Source: Gammaproteobacteria bacterium
Lineage (GTDB): Bacteria > Pseudomonadota > Gammaproteobacteria > Natronospirales > REEB76
Assembly: GCA_036383255.1 (NCBI GenBank)
Contig: DASVOS010000004.1
Coordinates: 1 to 64,000 of the forward strand
Direction of reading: 5' to 3'
Length of the DNA: 64,000 bases
This document shows positions 1-7,916 of this stretch, piece by piece. The notes under the pieces were generated by a model, which worked only from the letters and a program-made list of their open reading frames with translations, was not told the origin of the DNA and ran no database searches. The position numbers and the translations under genes were made by a program. Every line of letters begins with the position of its first letter. The stretch's first letter is position 1.

Positions 1-417
1 GAAGCGGGCTGAAGCTGCGCGCTTCGCTCGCTGCGGGGCCGCGCTCACGGGACATCCCTGTCCCTTCGCGCGGGCGCGGTCTCCCTGACCGCGCCCTTCG
101 GCCATCCTTGCTCGCTCCAGTGCTCGCCGGCATCCAAGGGGGTGGAAGAACTCGTGTCTCTTCCTCTTGCCCCGTAGCGCGAGCCGAGCATCGCAGCGAG
201 CAAGCCAAGCCGAAGGGCGCCGCCAGGACGGCGGCGCCTTCACACGCGAGGCAGGGATGCCTCGTGTGTGAAGCTGCGCGGCGAGCGAGAAGCGCAAGGC
301 AGGTGCCGCTTCGGCACCCCGCGCTCCGGGTGAGCGGTTTTGGCGACTTTTGCCAAGACAAAAGTCGCCCGCCGCCGGGAGGCGGCGGAACGGATTTGGA
401 CAGGGATGTCGTTTCTC
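1..417. repeat. Non-coding stem-loop array beyond the 3' end of marC
   Basis: No convincing gene lies here. The stretch is a chain of inverted repeats: GGGACA-TCCC-TGTCCC (49-64), a 10-bp stem GGGCGCGGTC/GACCGCGCCC with loop TCCCT (72-96), a 9-bp stem GGCGCCGCC/GGCGGCGCC (216-238), and directly after it a 15-bp stem with one mismatch (239-272) whose loop is GGGA, i.e. TCCC on the other strand. Open frames here are short, hairpin-derived and lack ribosome sites. The array ends near the stop codon of marC, as related arrays do near other genes of the window. Confidence 0.7.
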
Positions 418-1053
418 TTAAGCACCCGCCATGAAGACGGCGCGCACGCCGTCCACCACGTATTGCACCGCCAGCGCCGCCAGTATCACGCCGAACAGGC
501 GGTCCATCACGTTCGCGCCCGTCTCCCCCAGGAACTTCATCAGCTTGCCTGCCACCATCAGGCAGGCCAGCGTCAACGCCAGGATCGCGAGCAGCACGCC
601 GATGAGCGCGCTGAAGTAGGCCGGGTTGCCACGGCCCTCCCCCACCATGAGCAGGATGGTGGTGAGCGCGCCCGGTCCCGCGATCAGCGGGAAGGCCAGC
701 GGGAACACCGAAATGTCTTCCTTGTGACGCGCTTCTTCCTGCTCACGGCCGGTGGTGGAGCGCCCGCCGGAGTGGCGCGCGAACACCATGTCTAGCGCGA
801 TCAGGAACAGCAGGATGCCGCCGGCGATGCGGAAGGCCGGCAGCGTGATGCCGAGGGTGGTGAGCAGCCAGTCGCCGATGAACGCGAACACCAGCAGGAT
901 CGCGGCCGCCAGGGCCGTGCCCTTGAAGGCCATGCGCCGCCGGTACAGCTCTCCGCCGCCGCGGGTCAGGGCGCCGAACATGGGGGTGACGCCCACCGGG
1001 TCTATGACCACCAGCAGCACCACGAACATGTTGAGGATCTTGTCCAGCGTCAT
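418..1053 (-). CDS. MarC family integral membrane protein
   Basis: A 211-residue polytopic inner-membrane protein of the MarC/UPF0056 family. The sequence has about six hydrophobic segments and the family pattern near the N-terminus (LLVVIDPVGVTPMF, residues 14-27) and in the middle (FPLAFPLIAGPGA). The family was once tied to multiple antibiotic resistance, but that link was withdrawn and the substrate is unknown. A strong ribosome site (AGGGGGGCGG) precedes the ATG at 1053. It is divergent from the next gene and its 3' end abuts the stem-loop array. Confidence 0.88.
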   Translation of the reverse strand: MTLDKILNMFVVLLVVIDPVGVTPMFGALTRGGGELYRRRMAFKGTALAAAILLVFAFIGDWLLTTLGITLPAFRIAGGILLFLIALDMVFARHSGGRSTTGREQEEARHKEDISVFPLAFPLIAGPGALTTILLMVGEGRGNPAYFSALIGVLLAILALTLACLMVAGKLMKFLGETGANVMDRLFGVILAALAVQYVVDGVRAVFMAGA

Positions 1054-1144
1054 CCGCCCCCCTGGAATCTCGAACCATTACACCAAGCTACAGGGCTTTT
1101 GTGAACCGGGCCTGAGCGCCGCATCTGTCAAATGCGCGGGAGGC

Positions 1145-1173
1145 TTGCAAGGCGCGCATTCTGGTCCTATAAC
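1145..1173 (+). promoter_or_regulatory. Candidate sigma-70 promoter
   Basis: TTGCAA (1145-1150), a 17-base spacer and TATAAC (1168-1173) form a good sigma-70 type promoter reading into the small acidic protein gene at 1272. It lies in the divergent gap after marC. Confidence 0.5.
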
Positions 1174-1271
1174 TTTAGCAAGTGCAGCACGCGCTGCGGC
1201 CGATAACCAACACCGAAAAAGAGACCGCACCCCGCGCACGTCATCAACAGCAGGTCGGGGCCGTGGAAAAC

Positions 1272-1571
1272 ATGATCGAACAGGAACCGGTGACACCGCC
1301 CACGGTGGGCGAGTGGTATGCCGATCCGCAGGGCACGCTCTTCGAGGTGGTCGCTGTGGACCAGGACGACGGCACCGTGGAGGTGCAGTACTTCGACGGC
1401 ACCGTCGAGGAACTGGACGCGGACTCATGGGAGGAGATGCGTCCCAAGCCCAGCGATCCGCCGGAGGACTGGTCCGGCTCCATGGACGTGGAGCGCGAGG
1501 ACTACGGCGTTGACCTGGACGACAGCGACCGCGGCCTGTGGGCGAACCCTCTCGACAATCTCGATCTCTGA
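1272..1571 (+). CDS. DUF6763-like small acidic protein
   Basis: A 99-residue acidic cytoplasmic protein. Its core (VGEWYADPQGTLFEVVAVD, then DDGTVEVQYFDGTVEELD) matches what I recall of the DUF6763 family of small gammaproteobacterial proteins. The repeated short strands and DDGT/DGTVE turns suggest a compact beta fold. The frame is open upstream to 1182, but homology-like sequence begins at the ATG at 1272 (a GTG at 1263 is an alternative). The C-terminal third is rich in Asp. Function is unknown. A candidate promoter sits about 100 bases upstream. Confidence 0.75.
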   Translation: MIEQEPVTPPTVGEWYADPQGTLFEVVAVDQDDGTVEVQYFDGTVEELDADSWEEMRPKPSDPPEDWSGSMDVEREDYGVDLDDSDRGLWANPLDNLDL

Positions 1572-1628
1572 CAACCTGCGGGTCGTTCGCCGCATGCGGC
1601 GAACCCCTTGGACAACTGGATCGTTGAG

Positions 1629-1997
1629 CTAGGCCGGTTCCGGCCCGTACACCACCACTTCACCATCTTCCACCGCCGCCGGCAGCCGCTCCAGCGTCTG
1701 CCCCAGCGCCGCGCCCGCGACGCAATGCCCATCGGCAGGGTCGAACAGCGCGCCATGGCCGGCGCACATGATGAGCGTGCGGTCCTTGGTGAGGAACGCA
1801 TCCTCCTTCCAGTTGAGGAAGCGCCCGGCATGCGGACAGAGGTTGCGGTAGGCATGCACTGCGGCGCCGTGGCGCACCAGGAACCACTCGTCCGGGATCG
1901 CCGCGCCGGGGAAGGAGAAGCCGCGCGCGCCCGGGTCCGGGATGTCCTCCAGGCGGCAGACGACGTGGCGTGAGGGGCGCGGGGTATCCATGGTCAT
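1629..1997 (-). CDS. Rieske (2Fe-2S) domain protein
   Basis: A 122-residue soluble Rieske-type ferredoxin. The cluster ligands are visible as C54-P-H56 and C78-A-G-H81, the CxH...CxxH arrangement of a Rieske centre. There is no membrane anchor or catalytic domain, so it resembles the stand-alone Rieske proteins that pass electrons to oxygenases or serve unknown redox roles. It is encoded divergently from the SnoaL-like gene at 2069, with 71 bases between the starts. An in-frame ATG two codons downstream of the chosen start is also possible. Confidence 0.85.
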   Translation of the reverse strand: MTMDTPRPSRHVVCRLEDIPDPGARGFSFPGAAIPDEWFLVRHGAAVHAYRNLCPHAGRFLNWKEDAFLTKDRTLIMCAGHGALFDPADGHCVAGAALGQTLERLPAAVEDGEVVVYGPEPA

Positions 1998-2068
1998 GCG
2001 GTCACGCTATTGGCAGGGACGGCGCTTTCTTCTATCGTCGGCATCCTGCTCGCATCAGGGAGGCCGCG

Positions 2069-2476
2069 ATGTTCGCCACCCCCGACGAGGCGGAGGAGGC
2101 ATTCTACACCGCCTTCGCCAACACCAATCTCGACGCCATGATGGCGGTGTGGCTCGACAGCGACGCCATCACCTGCGTGCACCCGGTGGGGCCGCGCATC
2201 GGCGGGGCGCAGGCGGTGCGCGCGAGTTGGGCTGAGATCTTCCGCAACAGCGGCGGCCTGCGCTTCAGGCTCGGCGAGGTGAACCGCACGCAGGACGCGC
2301 TGCTCGCGATACACGTGCTGCACGAGCACATCATCGTGCCCGGCGAGGCCGGCGAGCGGCCGCCGACGGTGGCCACCAACATCTACCAGCTCACCAAAGA
2401 GGGCTGGCGCATGATCCTGCACCACGCCTCGCCGGTGGCGACGGCTGCAGCTTCGCCAAAAGCGAAGCTGCACTGA
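2069..2476 (+). CDS. SnoaL/NTF2-like fold protein
   Basis: A 135-residue protein of the NTF2/SnoaL-like superfamily: an N-terminal helix (EEAFYTAFANTNLDAMMAVW) followed by the DSDAITCVHPVGPRIGG strand region, a tryptophan-containing helix and paired strands (NIYQLTKEGWRMILHHAS). Small enzymes and ketosteroid-isomerase-like proteins share this fold; the substrate cannot be told. The ATG at 2069 has an AGGGAGG ribosome site 6-12 bases upstream. The last ten residues (AAASPKAKLH) are encoded by the first hairpin of the stem-loop array, so the natural C-terminus appears to have been replaced or extended by repeat DNA. Confidence 0.75.
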   Translation: MFATPDEAEEAFYTAFANTNLDAMMAVWLDSDAITCVHPVGPRIGGAQAVRASWAEIFRNSGGLRFRLGEVNRTQDALLAIHVLHEHIIVPGEAGERPPTVATNIYQLTKEGWRMILHHASPVATAAASPKAKLH

Positions 2477-2677
2477 TCCGAATCCTGGAAATCCATCCCT
2501 GGATTTCCAGGATCGGCGGGTCCGGTACGGGCCCGTACCCGCTTTCTGTTCCGCATCCTGCTCCACAGAAAGTCCAGTCCCTACGTCCCTGTAGGGACGT
2601 TCGCGGCGGGCGCACTGCTCACCCGCCGAACCGAGCACCCCGTGCTCGGTTCGCGCGCGATGCTTCCCTGCATCGCG
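2446..2677. repeat. Array of eight stem-loops between two convergent gene ends
   Basis: Eight inverted repeats follow one another in 232 bp: 2446-2472 (11-bp stem, inside the SnoaL-like gene's 3' end), 2482-2513 (14-bp perfect stem, loop TCCC), 2524-2539 (16-base palindrome), 2542-2572 (8-bp stem), 2577-2598 (8-bp stem, loop GTCCCT), 2604-2628 (7-bp stem), 2627-2653 (12-bp stem, loop CCC), 2656-2677 (8-bp stem, loop TTCCCT). No stem is followed by a T-run, so these are not ordinary intrinsic terminators. It separates the SnoaL-like gene from ampG, which converge on it. Confidence 0.8.
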
Positions 2678-2685
2678 TCTCTCCA

Positions 2686-4050
2686 TCATGAATTGTTGGA
2701 TTCGGGCGCTGGCGCCGCAGGCACGGCCGGCCGGCGCAGCATCCACAGCACCAGCAGGAAAGCCGGCAGCCCGATGAGCGCGGTGTAGTAGAAGAACTGC
2801 CGGTATCCCAGCGCATCCACGATCTTCCCTGAGAACCCCGCCAGGCCCTTGGCGGGGAAACTCCACAGCGTGCCGAACAGCGCGTACTGGGTCGCGGTGT
2901 AGGCGCTGTTGGTGAGGGAGGACATGTAGGCGATGAAGGACGTGCCGGCGATGCCGTTGGCCACGTTGTCCAGGCTCACCGCCGCCGCGAACCAGGCCAC
3001 GCCGGGCTGGATGCCGGCGATGTAGCCGTAGAAGAGGTTCGCCGCCGTCAGCAGGAAGAGGCCCAGCAGCATGGTGCGCAGGATGCCGATCTGCACCACC
3101 AGCACGCCGGCCGTGAGCGCGCCGATGAGGGTCATGATGATGCCGTAGAGCTTGGAGACCACGGCGATCTGTTCCAGGCTGAAGCCCATGTCGAGGTAGA
3201 AGGGGTTCGCCATCACGCCCATGGTCATGTAGTTCAGGCGATAGGTGACGATGAGCACCAGGATGGGCAGCGCAGCGCGCCAGCCGTTGCGGGCGAAGAA
3301 GTCCATGAACGGGCACACCACCGCGCCGATGAGCCAGGCCACCGCCTGGCGCGGCGCCTCGGGCCAATGGGCCGAGCGCGCCAGGAATTCCACCACCCGC
3401 TGCTCCCGCGCCAGCGTGCCCCGGTCCATGTGCGTCTCGGGTTCGGCGATCACGAACACCGTGACCATGCCCACCAGCACCAGCGCGGCCATCACGCAGT
3501 AGGCTGCGGTCCAGCCCGCCTGCGCGGCCGCGGTGAGCGCGCCGGCGCCGGCGCAGATGAGCGCGACCTGGTAGCCGGTCTGATAGGCCGCCGCCATGCC
3601 CGCCTGCTTGTCCGCCGCCACCGCCTCGATGCGGTAGGCGTCCACGGCGATGTCCTGGGTGGCGGCGAAGAAGGCGGTGCCCACGGCGAGCAGCGCCATG
3701 TGGGCCGGGCTCGCGGCGGGATCGGCGTAGGCCATGAGCAGGAGGCCCGCCATCACGCCGCACTGGGCTAACAGCATCCAGCTGCGGCGGCGCCCGAGGC
3801 GCGCGAGCAGCGGCAGCTGCAGCCGGTCCACGAAGGGCGACCAGAAGAACTTGAGGGAATAGGCGAAGCCGACCCAGGCGAAGTAGCCGATGGTGCTGCG
3901 GTCGATGCCCGCCTGCTTGAGGCGTGCCGCGAGGGTGGTGAGTACCAGCGCGAAGGGCAAGCCGGAAGAGAAGCCCAGGAACAGCATGGCGCGCACGCGG
4001 GGCTCGGCATAGATGGACAATGCCTCCCGCCAGCGCGCCACGAGCCCCAT
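2686..4050 (-). CDS. ampG: AmpG-type muropeptide permease (MFS)
   Basis: A 454-residue major facilitator superfamily protein with about 12-14 hydrophobic segments. It has the AmpG pattern: FLGFSSGLPFALVLTTLAARLKQAGID near the N-terminus, WSPFVDRL after helix 2 and AATQDIAVDAYRIE in helix 4. AmpG imports GlcNAc-anhydro-muropeptides across the inner membrane for cell-wall recycling; anmK, which acts later in that pathway, is at 10.6 kb. The ATG at 4050 shares one base with the exonuclease III stop codon (TGATG), so the two genes are probably translationally coupled. Confidence 0.85.
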   Translation of the reverse strand: MGLVARWREALSIYAEPRVRAMLFLGFSSGLPFALVLTTLAARLKQAGIDRSTIGYFAWVGFAYSLKFFWSPFVDRLQLPLLARLGRRRSWMLLAQCGVMAGLLLMAYADPAASPAHMALLAVGTAFFAATQDIAVDAYRIEAVAADKQAGMAAAYQTGYQVALICAGAGALTAAAQAGWTAAYCVMAALVLVGMVTVFVIAEPETHMDRGTLAREQRVVEFLARSAHWPEAPRQAVAWLIGAVVCPFMDFFARNGWRAALPILVLIVTYRLNYMTMGVMANPFYLDMGFSLEQIAVVSKLYGIIMTLIGALTAGVLVVQIGILRTMLLGLFLLTAANLFYGYIAGIQPGVAWFAAAVSLDNVANGIAGTSFIAYMSSLTNSAYTATQYALFGTLWSFPAKGLAGFSGKIVDALGYRQFFYYTALIGLPAFLLVLWMLRRPAVPAAPAPESNNS

Positions 4051-4817
4051 CACAGGTCGTAGTCCATGATGAGCGGCGCGTGGTCGGAGAAGCGCTGGTC
4101 CTTGTATATGGTGGCCTTGCGCACCTTGTCGCGCAGTCCCGTCGAGATCACCTGGTAGTCGATGCGCCAGCCCACGTTCTTGGCCCAGGCCTGGCCGCGG
4201 TTGGACCACCAGGTGTACTGCTCGGCGCGCAGGTCCACGACACGGAACGCATCCACGAAGCCGGCGGGACCGAACAGCTCGTCCAGCCAGGCGCGCTCAT
4301 GGGGCAGGCAGCCGGAGTTCTTCTGGTTGCCCTTCCAGTTCCTGATGTCCTTCTCGGTATGCACGATGTTCCAGTCGGCGCAGATGACATACTCGCGCTT
4401 CTTCTTGCGCAGCGACTTGAGGTAGGGCATGAAGGCCTTGAGGAAGCGGTCCTTGGAGGCCTGGCGCTCGGGACCGGCGGAGCCGGAGGGCAGGTACAGC
4501 GAGACCACCGAGAGCTTGCCGAAGCGCGCCTCGAGGTAGCGGCCCTCGTCGTCGAACTCCTTCACGCCGAAGCCCTTGATCACCTCGTCCGGTTCCTCGC
4601 GCGCGTAGAGCGCGGTGCCGGCGTATCCCTTCTTCTTGGCGTCGAAGTAGAAACAGTGGTGGCCGTCGGGGCGGAACATGGGGTCGTCGAGCTGGTCTTC
4701 CTGGGCCTTGGTCTCCTGCAGGCAGACCACGTCAGCCTTCTGCTTGCGTAGCCAGTCGAAGACGCCCTTGCGGGAGGCGGAACGCACGCCGTTGACGTTG
4801 AGGGTGATGATGCGCAT
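4050..4817 (-). CDS. xthA: Exodeoxyribonuclease III family endonuclease
   Basis: A 255-residue metal-dependent AP endonuclease/exonuclease of the EEP superfamily, acting in base excision repair. Catalytic residues are all present: N7, E35 in LQETK, D148 and N150 in ADWN, D220 in WRIDY and the S244-D245-H246 motif. The position next to pyrE is the one held by crc in pseudomonads, and the C-terminus ([13 protein letters not shown]) resembles Crc, but Crc has lost the catalytic E and DxN residues while this protein keeps them. The ATG at 4817 gives the family's usual length; the frame is open far upstream but only as antisense to pyrE. Confidence 0.92.
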   Translation of the reverse strand: MRIITLNVNGVRSASRKGVFDWLRKQKADVVCLQETKAQEDQLDDPMFRPDGHHCFYFDAKKKGYAGTALYAREEPDEVIKGFGVKEFDDEGRYLEARFGKLSVVSLYLPSGSAGPERQASKDRFLKAFMPYLKSLRKKKREYVICADWNIVHTEKDIRNWKGNQKNSGCLPHERAWLDELFGPAGFVDAFRVVDLRAEQYTWWSNRGQAWAKNVGWRIDYQVISTGLRDKVRKATIYKDQRFSDHAPLIMDYDL

Positions 4818-4819
4818 GG

Positions 4820-4847
4820 TTGGGCCCTGGAAAGCTCGGTGTATCAT
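4820..4847 (+). promoter_or_regulatory. Candidate promoter for pyrE
   Basis: TTGGGC (4820-4825) and TATCAT (4842-4847) with 16 bases between them lie in the 60-base divergent gap between the exonuclease III and pyrE starts and point toward pyrE. Confidence 0.4.
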
Positions 4848-4877
4848 ACCCGACCGAATTTCCCCGACGGATGCTCC

Positions 4878-5519
4878 ATGAAGGATTACCAGCGAGAGTT
4901 CCTGGAGTTCGCCCTCGCGCGCGGCGTGCTGCGCTTCGGCGAGTTCACCCTCAAGTCCGGCCGCAAGAGCCCGTACTTCTTCAACGCCGGCCTGTTCAAC
5001 AGCGGCGCGGCGCTCGCCGCCATCGGCCGGAGCTACGCCCAGGCGGTGGTGGATTCCGGCATCGGCTTCGACATGCTGTTCGGCCCGGCCTACAAGGGTA
5101 TACCGCTCGCCACCGTCACGGCGGCGGCGCTCGCCGAACACCACGGGCTCGACCTGCCCTACTGCTTCAACCGCAAGGAGGCGAAGGACCACGGCGAGGG
5201 CGGCAACCTGGTGGGCGCGCCCTTGAAGGGCCGCGTGCTGATCGTGGACGACGTGATCACCGCCGGCACCGCGGTGCGCGAGGCGGTGTCCATCATCCGC
5301 GCCGCCGGCGCGGAGCCCGTGGGCCTCGTGATCGCGCTGGACCGCCAGGAGCGCGGCCAGGGGCAAGTCTCCGCGGTGCGGGAGGTGGAGCAGGAGCATG
5401 GCATGCGGGTGGCCGCCATCGTGCGCCTCGCGGAGTTGCGCGACTGGGTGGCGGCGCGGCCCGACATGTCCGCACCACTCGCGGCCATCGACGCCTACCG
5501 TCAACAATACGGGGCCTAA
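4878..5519 (+). CDS. pyrE: Orotate phosphoribosyltransferase
   Basis: A 213-residue enzyme, exactly the length of E. coli PyrE, that joins orotate to PRPP to give orotidine 5'-monophosphate in pyrimidine synthesis. The PRPP-binding loop is L121[11 protein letters not shown]132, and the N-terminal [18 protein letters not shown] (residues 23-40) and [11 protein letters not shown] (68-78) segments are typical. The ATG at 4878 was chosen by alignment to the family; the frame continues a little upstream. Cytoplasmic, probably a dimer. Confidence 0.95.
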   Translation: MKDYQREFLEFALARGVLRFGEFTLKSGRKSPYFFNAGLFNSGAALAAIGRSYAQAVVDSGIGFDMLFGPAYKGIPLATVTAAALAEHHGLDLPYCFNRKEAKDHGEGGNLVGAPLKGRVLIVDDVITAGTAVREAVSIIRAAGAEPVGLVIALDRQERGQGQVSAVREVEQEHGMRVAAIVRLAELRDWVAARPDMSAPLAAIDAYRQQYGA

Positions 5520-5530
5520 GGCGTTATACT
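5501..5530 (+). promoter_or_regulatory. Candidate promoter for the DUF4124 gene
   Basis: TCAACA (5501-5506), an 18-base spacer and TATACT (5525-5530) overlap the end of pyrE. A transcript starting near 5537 would begin at the first in-frame ATG (5538), which favours the second ATG at 5562 as the true start. Confidence 0.4.
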
Positions 5531-5561
5531 TTTTCGCATGTCCCACGGGGATGACGCAGCC

Positions 5562-6203
5562 ATGAAGACCTCACGCATCCTGCTCCTCGGCGCCGCCCTG
5601 CTCCTCGCGGCGGGCGCGGCCTACGCCGGCGGCAACTCCAAGACCAAGCTGTACAAGTGGGTGGACAAGAACGGCGTCACCCAGTACGGCAGCAGCATCC
5701 CGCCCGAGTACGCCTCGCAGGAGAGCCAGCAGCTCAACAGCCAGGGCATGGTGGTGAAAACGCAGGATGCGCAGAAGACGCCGGAGCAGCTCGCCGCCGA
5801 GGCCCAGGCGAAAGCCGAAGCCGACCGCCAGGCCGAAGCGCTCAAGGAGCAGAAGAAGCGCGACAAGGTGCTGCTGGACACCTACACCTCGGTGGGCGAC
5901 ATGGAGCGCGACCGCGACAGCAAGCTCTCCGCCATCGACGCCCAGATCAACGTGCTGAACGGCAGCATCACCAGCGTGCAGAACGCGCTGGCGGACTTCC
6001 AGGAACGCGCCAGCGAGCTCACCGCCAAGAACAAGCCGGTGCCGGCGGACCTGCAGAAGCACGTGGAGAGCTCCCGGCAGCAGCTCATCCTGAACCAGCA
6101 GCAACTCCTGCAGCAGCAGCAGTACAAGCAGCAGATGTCGGACCAGTTCAAGGCCGACATCGCCCGCTACAAGGAATTGACGGCACCCCAGCCCGGCGGC
6201 TGA
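5562..6203 (+). CDS. DUF4124 domain secreted coiled-coil protein
   Basis: A 213-residue protein with a signal peptide (MKTSRILLLGAALLLAAGAAYAGG) and a DUF4124 domain: LYKWVDKNGVTQYGSSIPPEYA at about residues 32-53. The rest is a long, highly charged coiled coil (about residues 75-205) ending in a Q-rich stretch. DUF4124 proteins are common in the gammaproteobacterial periplasm; their role is unknown. Start chosen at the second ATG because a GGGG ribosome site sits before it and because the signal peptide begins there. A strong hairpin terminator follows 17 bases after the stop. Confidence 0.8.
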   Translation: MKTSRILLLGAALLLAAGAAYAGGNSKTKLYKWVDKNGVTQYGSSIPPEYASQESQQLNSQGMVVKTQDAQKTPEQLAAEAQAKAEADRQAEALKEQKKRDKVLLDTYTSVGDMERDRDSKLSAIDAQINVLNGSITSVQNALADFQERASELTAKNKPVPADLQKHVESSRQQLILNQQQLLQQQQYKQQMSDQFKADIARYKELTAPQPGG

Positions 6204-6220
6204 ACCGGACGTGTGAAAAC

Positions 6221-6246
6221 AAAACGCCGCCTCAGGGCGGCGTTTT
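6221..6246. terminator. Bidirectional intrinsic terminator
   Basis: An 11-bp perfect stem AAAACGCCGCC/GGCGGCGTTTT with loop TCAG. It has A and T runs on both sides, so it can end both the DUF4124 transcript and the convergent tyrS-coaBC-dut transcript. Confidence 0.85.
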
Positions 6247-6266
6247 CGTCTCAGGCCTTGGGAAGC

Positions 6267-6722
6267 TCAGTGCTTGCCGGAGTGACCGAAACCACCTGCT
6301 CCGCGCTTCGATTCTTCGAACTCCGACACAACCTCGAACTGGGCATGGGCCACCGGCAGGATCACCATCTGCGCGATGCGCTCGCCCGGGTTCACGGTGA
6401 AAGCCTCCCTGCCGCGGTTCCAGCAGGACACCAGCACCTCGCCCTGGTAGTCGGAGTCGATGAGGCCCACTAGGTTGCCGAGCACGATGCCGTGCTTGTG
6501 GCCGAGCCCCGAGCGGGGCAACAGCACCGCGGCATAGCCCGGATCGCCGATGTGGATGGCGATGCCGGAGGGGATGAGCGCGCTGTCGCCGGGTTTGAGG
6601 GTGAGAGGCTCCTCGAGGCAGGCGCGGATGTCCATGCCGGCGGAGCCGGCGGTGGCGTGCTGCGGCAGCGGGAACTCCTTGCCGACCCGGGGGTCCAGGA
6701 TCTTGAGCTTCACGATGGGCAT
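6267..6722 (-). CDS. dut: Deoxyuridine 5'-triphosphate nucleotidohydrolase
   Basis: A 151-residue trimeric dUTPase that hydrolyses dUTP to dUMP and pyrophosphate, keeping uracil out of DNA and feeding thymidylate synthesis. All five family motifs are visible in order: [44 protein letters not shown] and the C-terminal GGFGHSG loop. It is the last gene of the tyrS-coaBC-dut run, eight bases after the coaBC stop. The coaBC-dut pair is a common gammaproteobacterial arrangement. Confidence 0.96.
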   Translation of the reverse strand: MPIVKLKILDPRVGKEFPLPQHATAGSAGMDIRACLEEPLTLKPGDSALIPSGIAIHIGDPGYAAVLLPRSGLGHKHGIVLGNLVGLIDSDYQGEVLVSCWNRGREAFTVNPGERIAQMVILPVAHAQFEVVSEFEESKRGAGGFGHSGKH

Positions 6723-6730
6723 GTCCGGTC

Positions 6731-7915
6731 CTACTTGCGTCGTTCGATGATGGTGCGCACGAGCTCGCGCGCCAGATCCAGTTTTGAAGCGGAACCGAGC
6801 TCCCGCTCACCGTCTTGCCAATAGAGGGTGAGCGTGTTGTCGTCCCGATCGAAACCCTTGTCCTTTCCGACCAGGTTAGCTGCGAGCAGGTCCAGCTTCT
6901 TTTTCTTCAGCTTCTCGCGGGCATGGGCCGCGAGTTTCTCGGTCTCCGCGGCGAAGCCCACGAGGTAAGGCCGCGATTTCAGCGCCGCCACCTCGCCCAG
7001 GATGTCCGAGGTGCGCGCGAGCCTGAGCTCCAGGGAGGCGCCCGTCTTCTTTATCTTCTGAGGCGCGGCGCGCTTCGGCGCGTAGTCGGCGACGGCGGCG
7101 GCGGCGATGAACACGTCCGCCTGCTTAACCCGCTGCATCACGGCGGCATGCATCTCGGCGGCGGTCTCCACGTCCACGCGCCGCACGTCGCGAGGCGTCA
7201 CGAGGTGTACCGGCCCCGCCACCAGCGTGACCTCCGCGCCTGCCTCGGCGGCGGCACGCGCCACCGCGAAGCCCATCTTGCCGGAACTCCTGTTGGAGAC
7301 GAAGCGCACCGGGTCCACCGGCTCGCGGGTGGGGCCGGCGGTGACCAGCACCTTCACGCCCTTGAGCGGCAACTCCGCGCCCGCGAGCGCGGCCACGATG
7401 TCGGCGGGCTCCAGCATGCGGCCCATACCCACCTCGCCTTCGGCGAGTTCGCCCGCCACCGGACCGAGCAGGCGCACGCCGCGCGCCTTCAATGCCGCGA
7501 CGTTCTGCTGCGTGGCGGCGCTCTCCCACATGGCCCAGTTCATGGCCGGCGCCACCGTGAGCGGCGCCTGGGTGGCGAGGCAGAGGGTGGTGAGCAGGTC
7601 CGTGGCGAGGCCCTGGGCGAGGTGCGCGATGCAGTCGGCGGTGGCGGGCGCGACGAGCACGGTATCGGCCCAGCGGCCGAGCTCGATGTGGCCCATGGCG
7701 TGCTCGGCCGCCATGTCCCACAGCTCCGAGCGCACCGGCCGGCCGGTGAGGGCCTGGAAGGTGAGCGGCGTGACGAAGCGCTGGGCGCCGGCGGTCATGA
7801 CCACCTGCACTTCGGCGCCCGCCTCCTTCAGGCGGCGCGCGAGGTCGGCGCTCTTGTAGGCGGCGATGCCGCCGCTCACGCCGAGGAGGATCTTGCGGCC
7901 CTTGAGCGCGCCCAC
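6731..7915 (-). CDS. coaBC: Bifunctional phosphopantothenoylcysteine decarboxylase / phosphopantothenate-cysteine ligase
   Basis: A 394-residue two-domain enzyme of coenzyme A synthesis. The N-terminal flavoprotein decarboxylase domain has [18 protein letters not shown] and the [20 protein letters not shown] and PAMNWAMW segments. The C-terminal ligase domain has [20 protein letters not shown] and [12 protein letters not shown] place the start at a GTG (7915), one base beyond the tyrS stop, because the protein then begins like other CoaBC proteins ([15 protein letters not shown]) and AAGGCGG upstream can act as ribosome site; a second GTG at 7939 would overlap tyrS. Confidence 0.93.
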   Translation of the reverse strand: MGALKGRKILLGVSGGIAAYKSADLARRLKEAGAEVQVVMTAGAQRFVTPLTFQALTGRPVRSELWDMAAEHAMGHIELGRWADTVLVAPATADCIAHLAQGLATDLLTTLCLATQAPLTVAPAMNWAMWESAATQQNVAALKARGVRLLGPVAGELAEGEVGMGRMLEPADIVAALAGAELPLKGVKVLVTAGPTREPVDPVRFVSNRSSGKMGFAVARAAAEAGAEVTLVAGPVHLVTPRDVRRVDVETAAEMHAAVMQRVKQADVFIAAAAVADYAPKRAAPQKIKKTGASLELRLARTSDILGEVAALKSRPYLVGFAAETEKLAAHAREKLKKKKLDLLAANLVGKDKGFDRDDNTLTLYWQDGERELGSASKLDLARELVRTIIERRK

Positions 7916-7916
7916 G

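Noticed and set aside
1060..1110. tRNA-like stretch (minus strand contains GGTTCGAGATTCC, like a T-arm)
   Set aside because: No cloverleaf can be built around it: the acceptor and anticodon arms are missing and it overlaps the marC ribosome site region.
2577..2677. Intrinsic terminators within the 2.5-kb array
   Set aside because: Stems are strong but none is followed by a T-run on either strand, unlike the nine clear terminators elsewhere in the window.
4818..5546. Upstream extension of the exonuclease III frame to 498 residues
   Set aside because: It is antisense to pyrE; the ATG at 4817 gives the exact family start [10 protein letters not shown].
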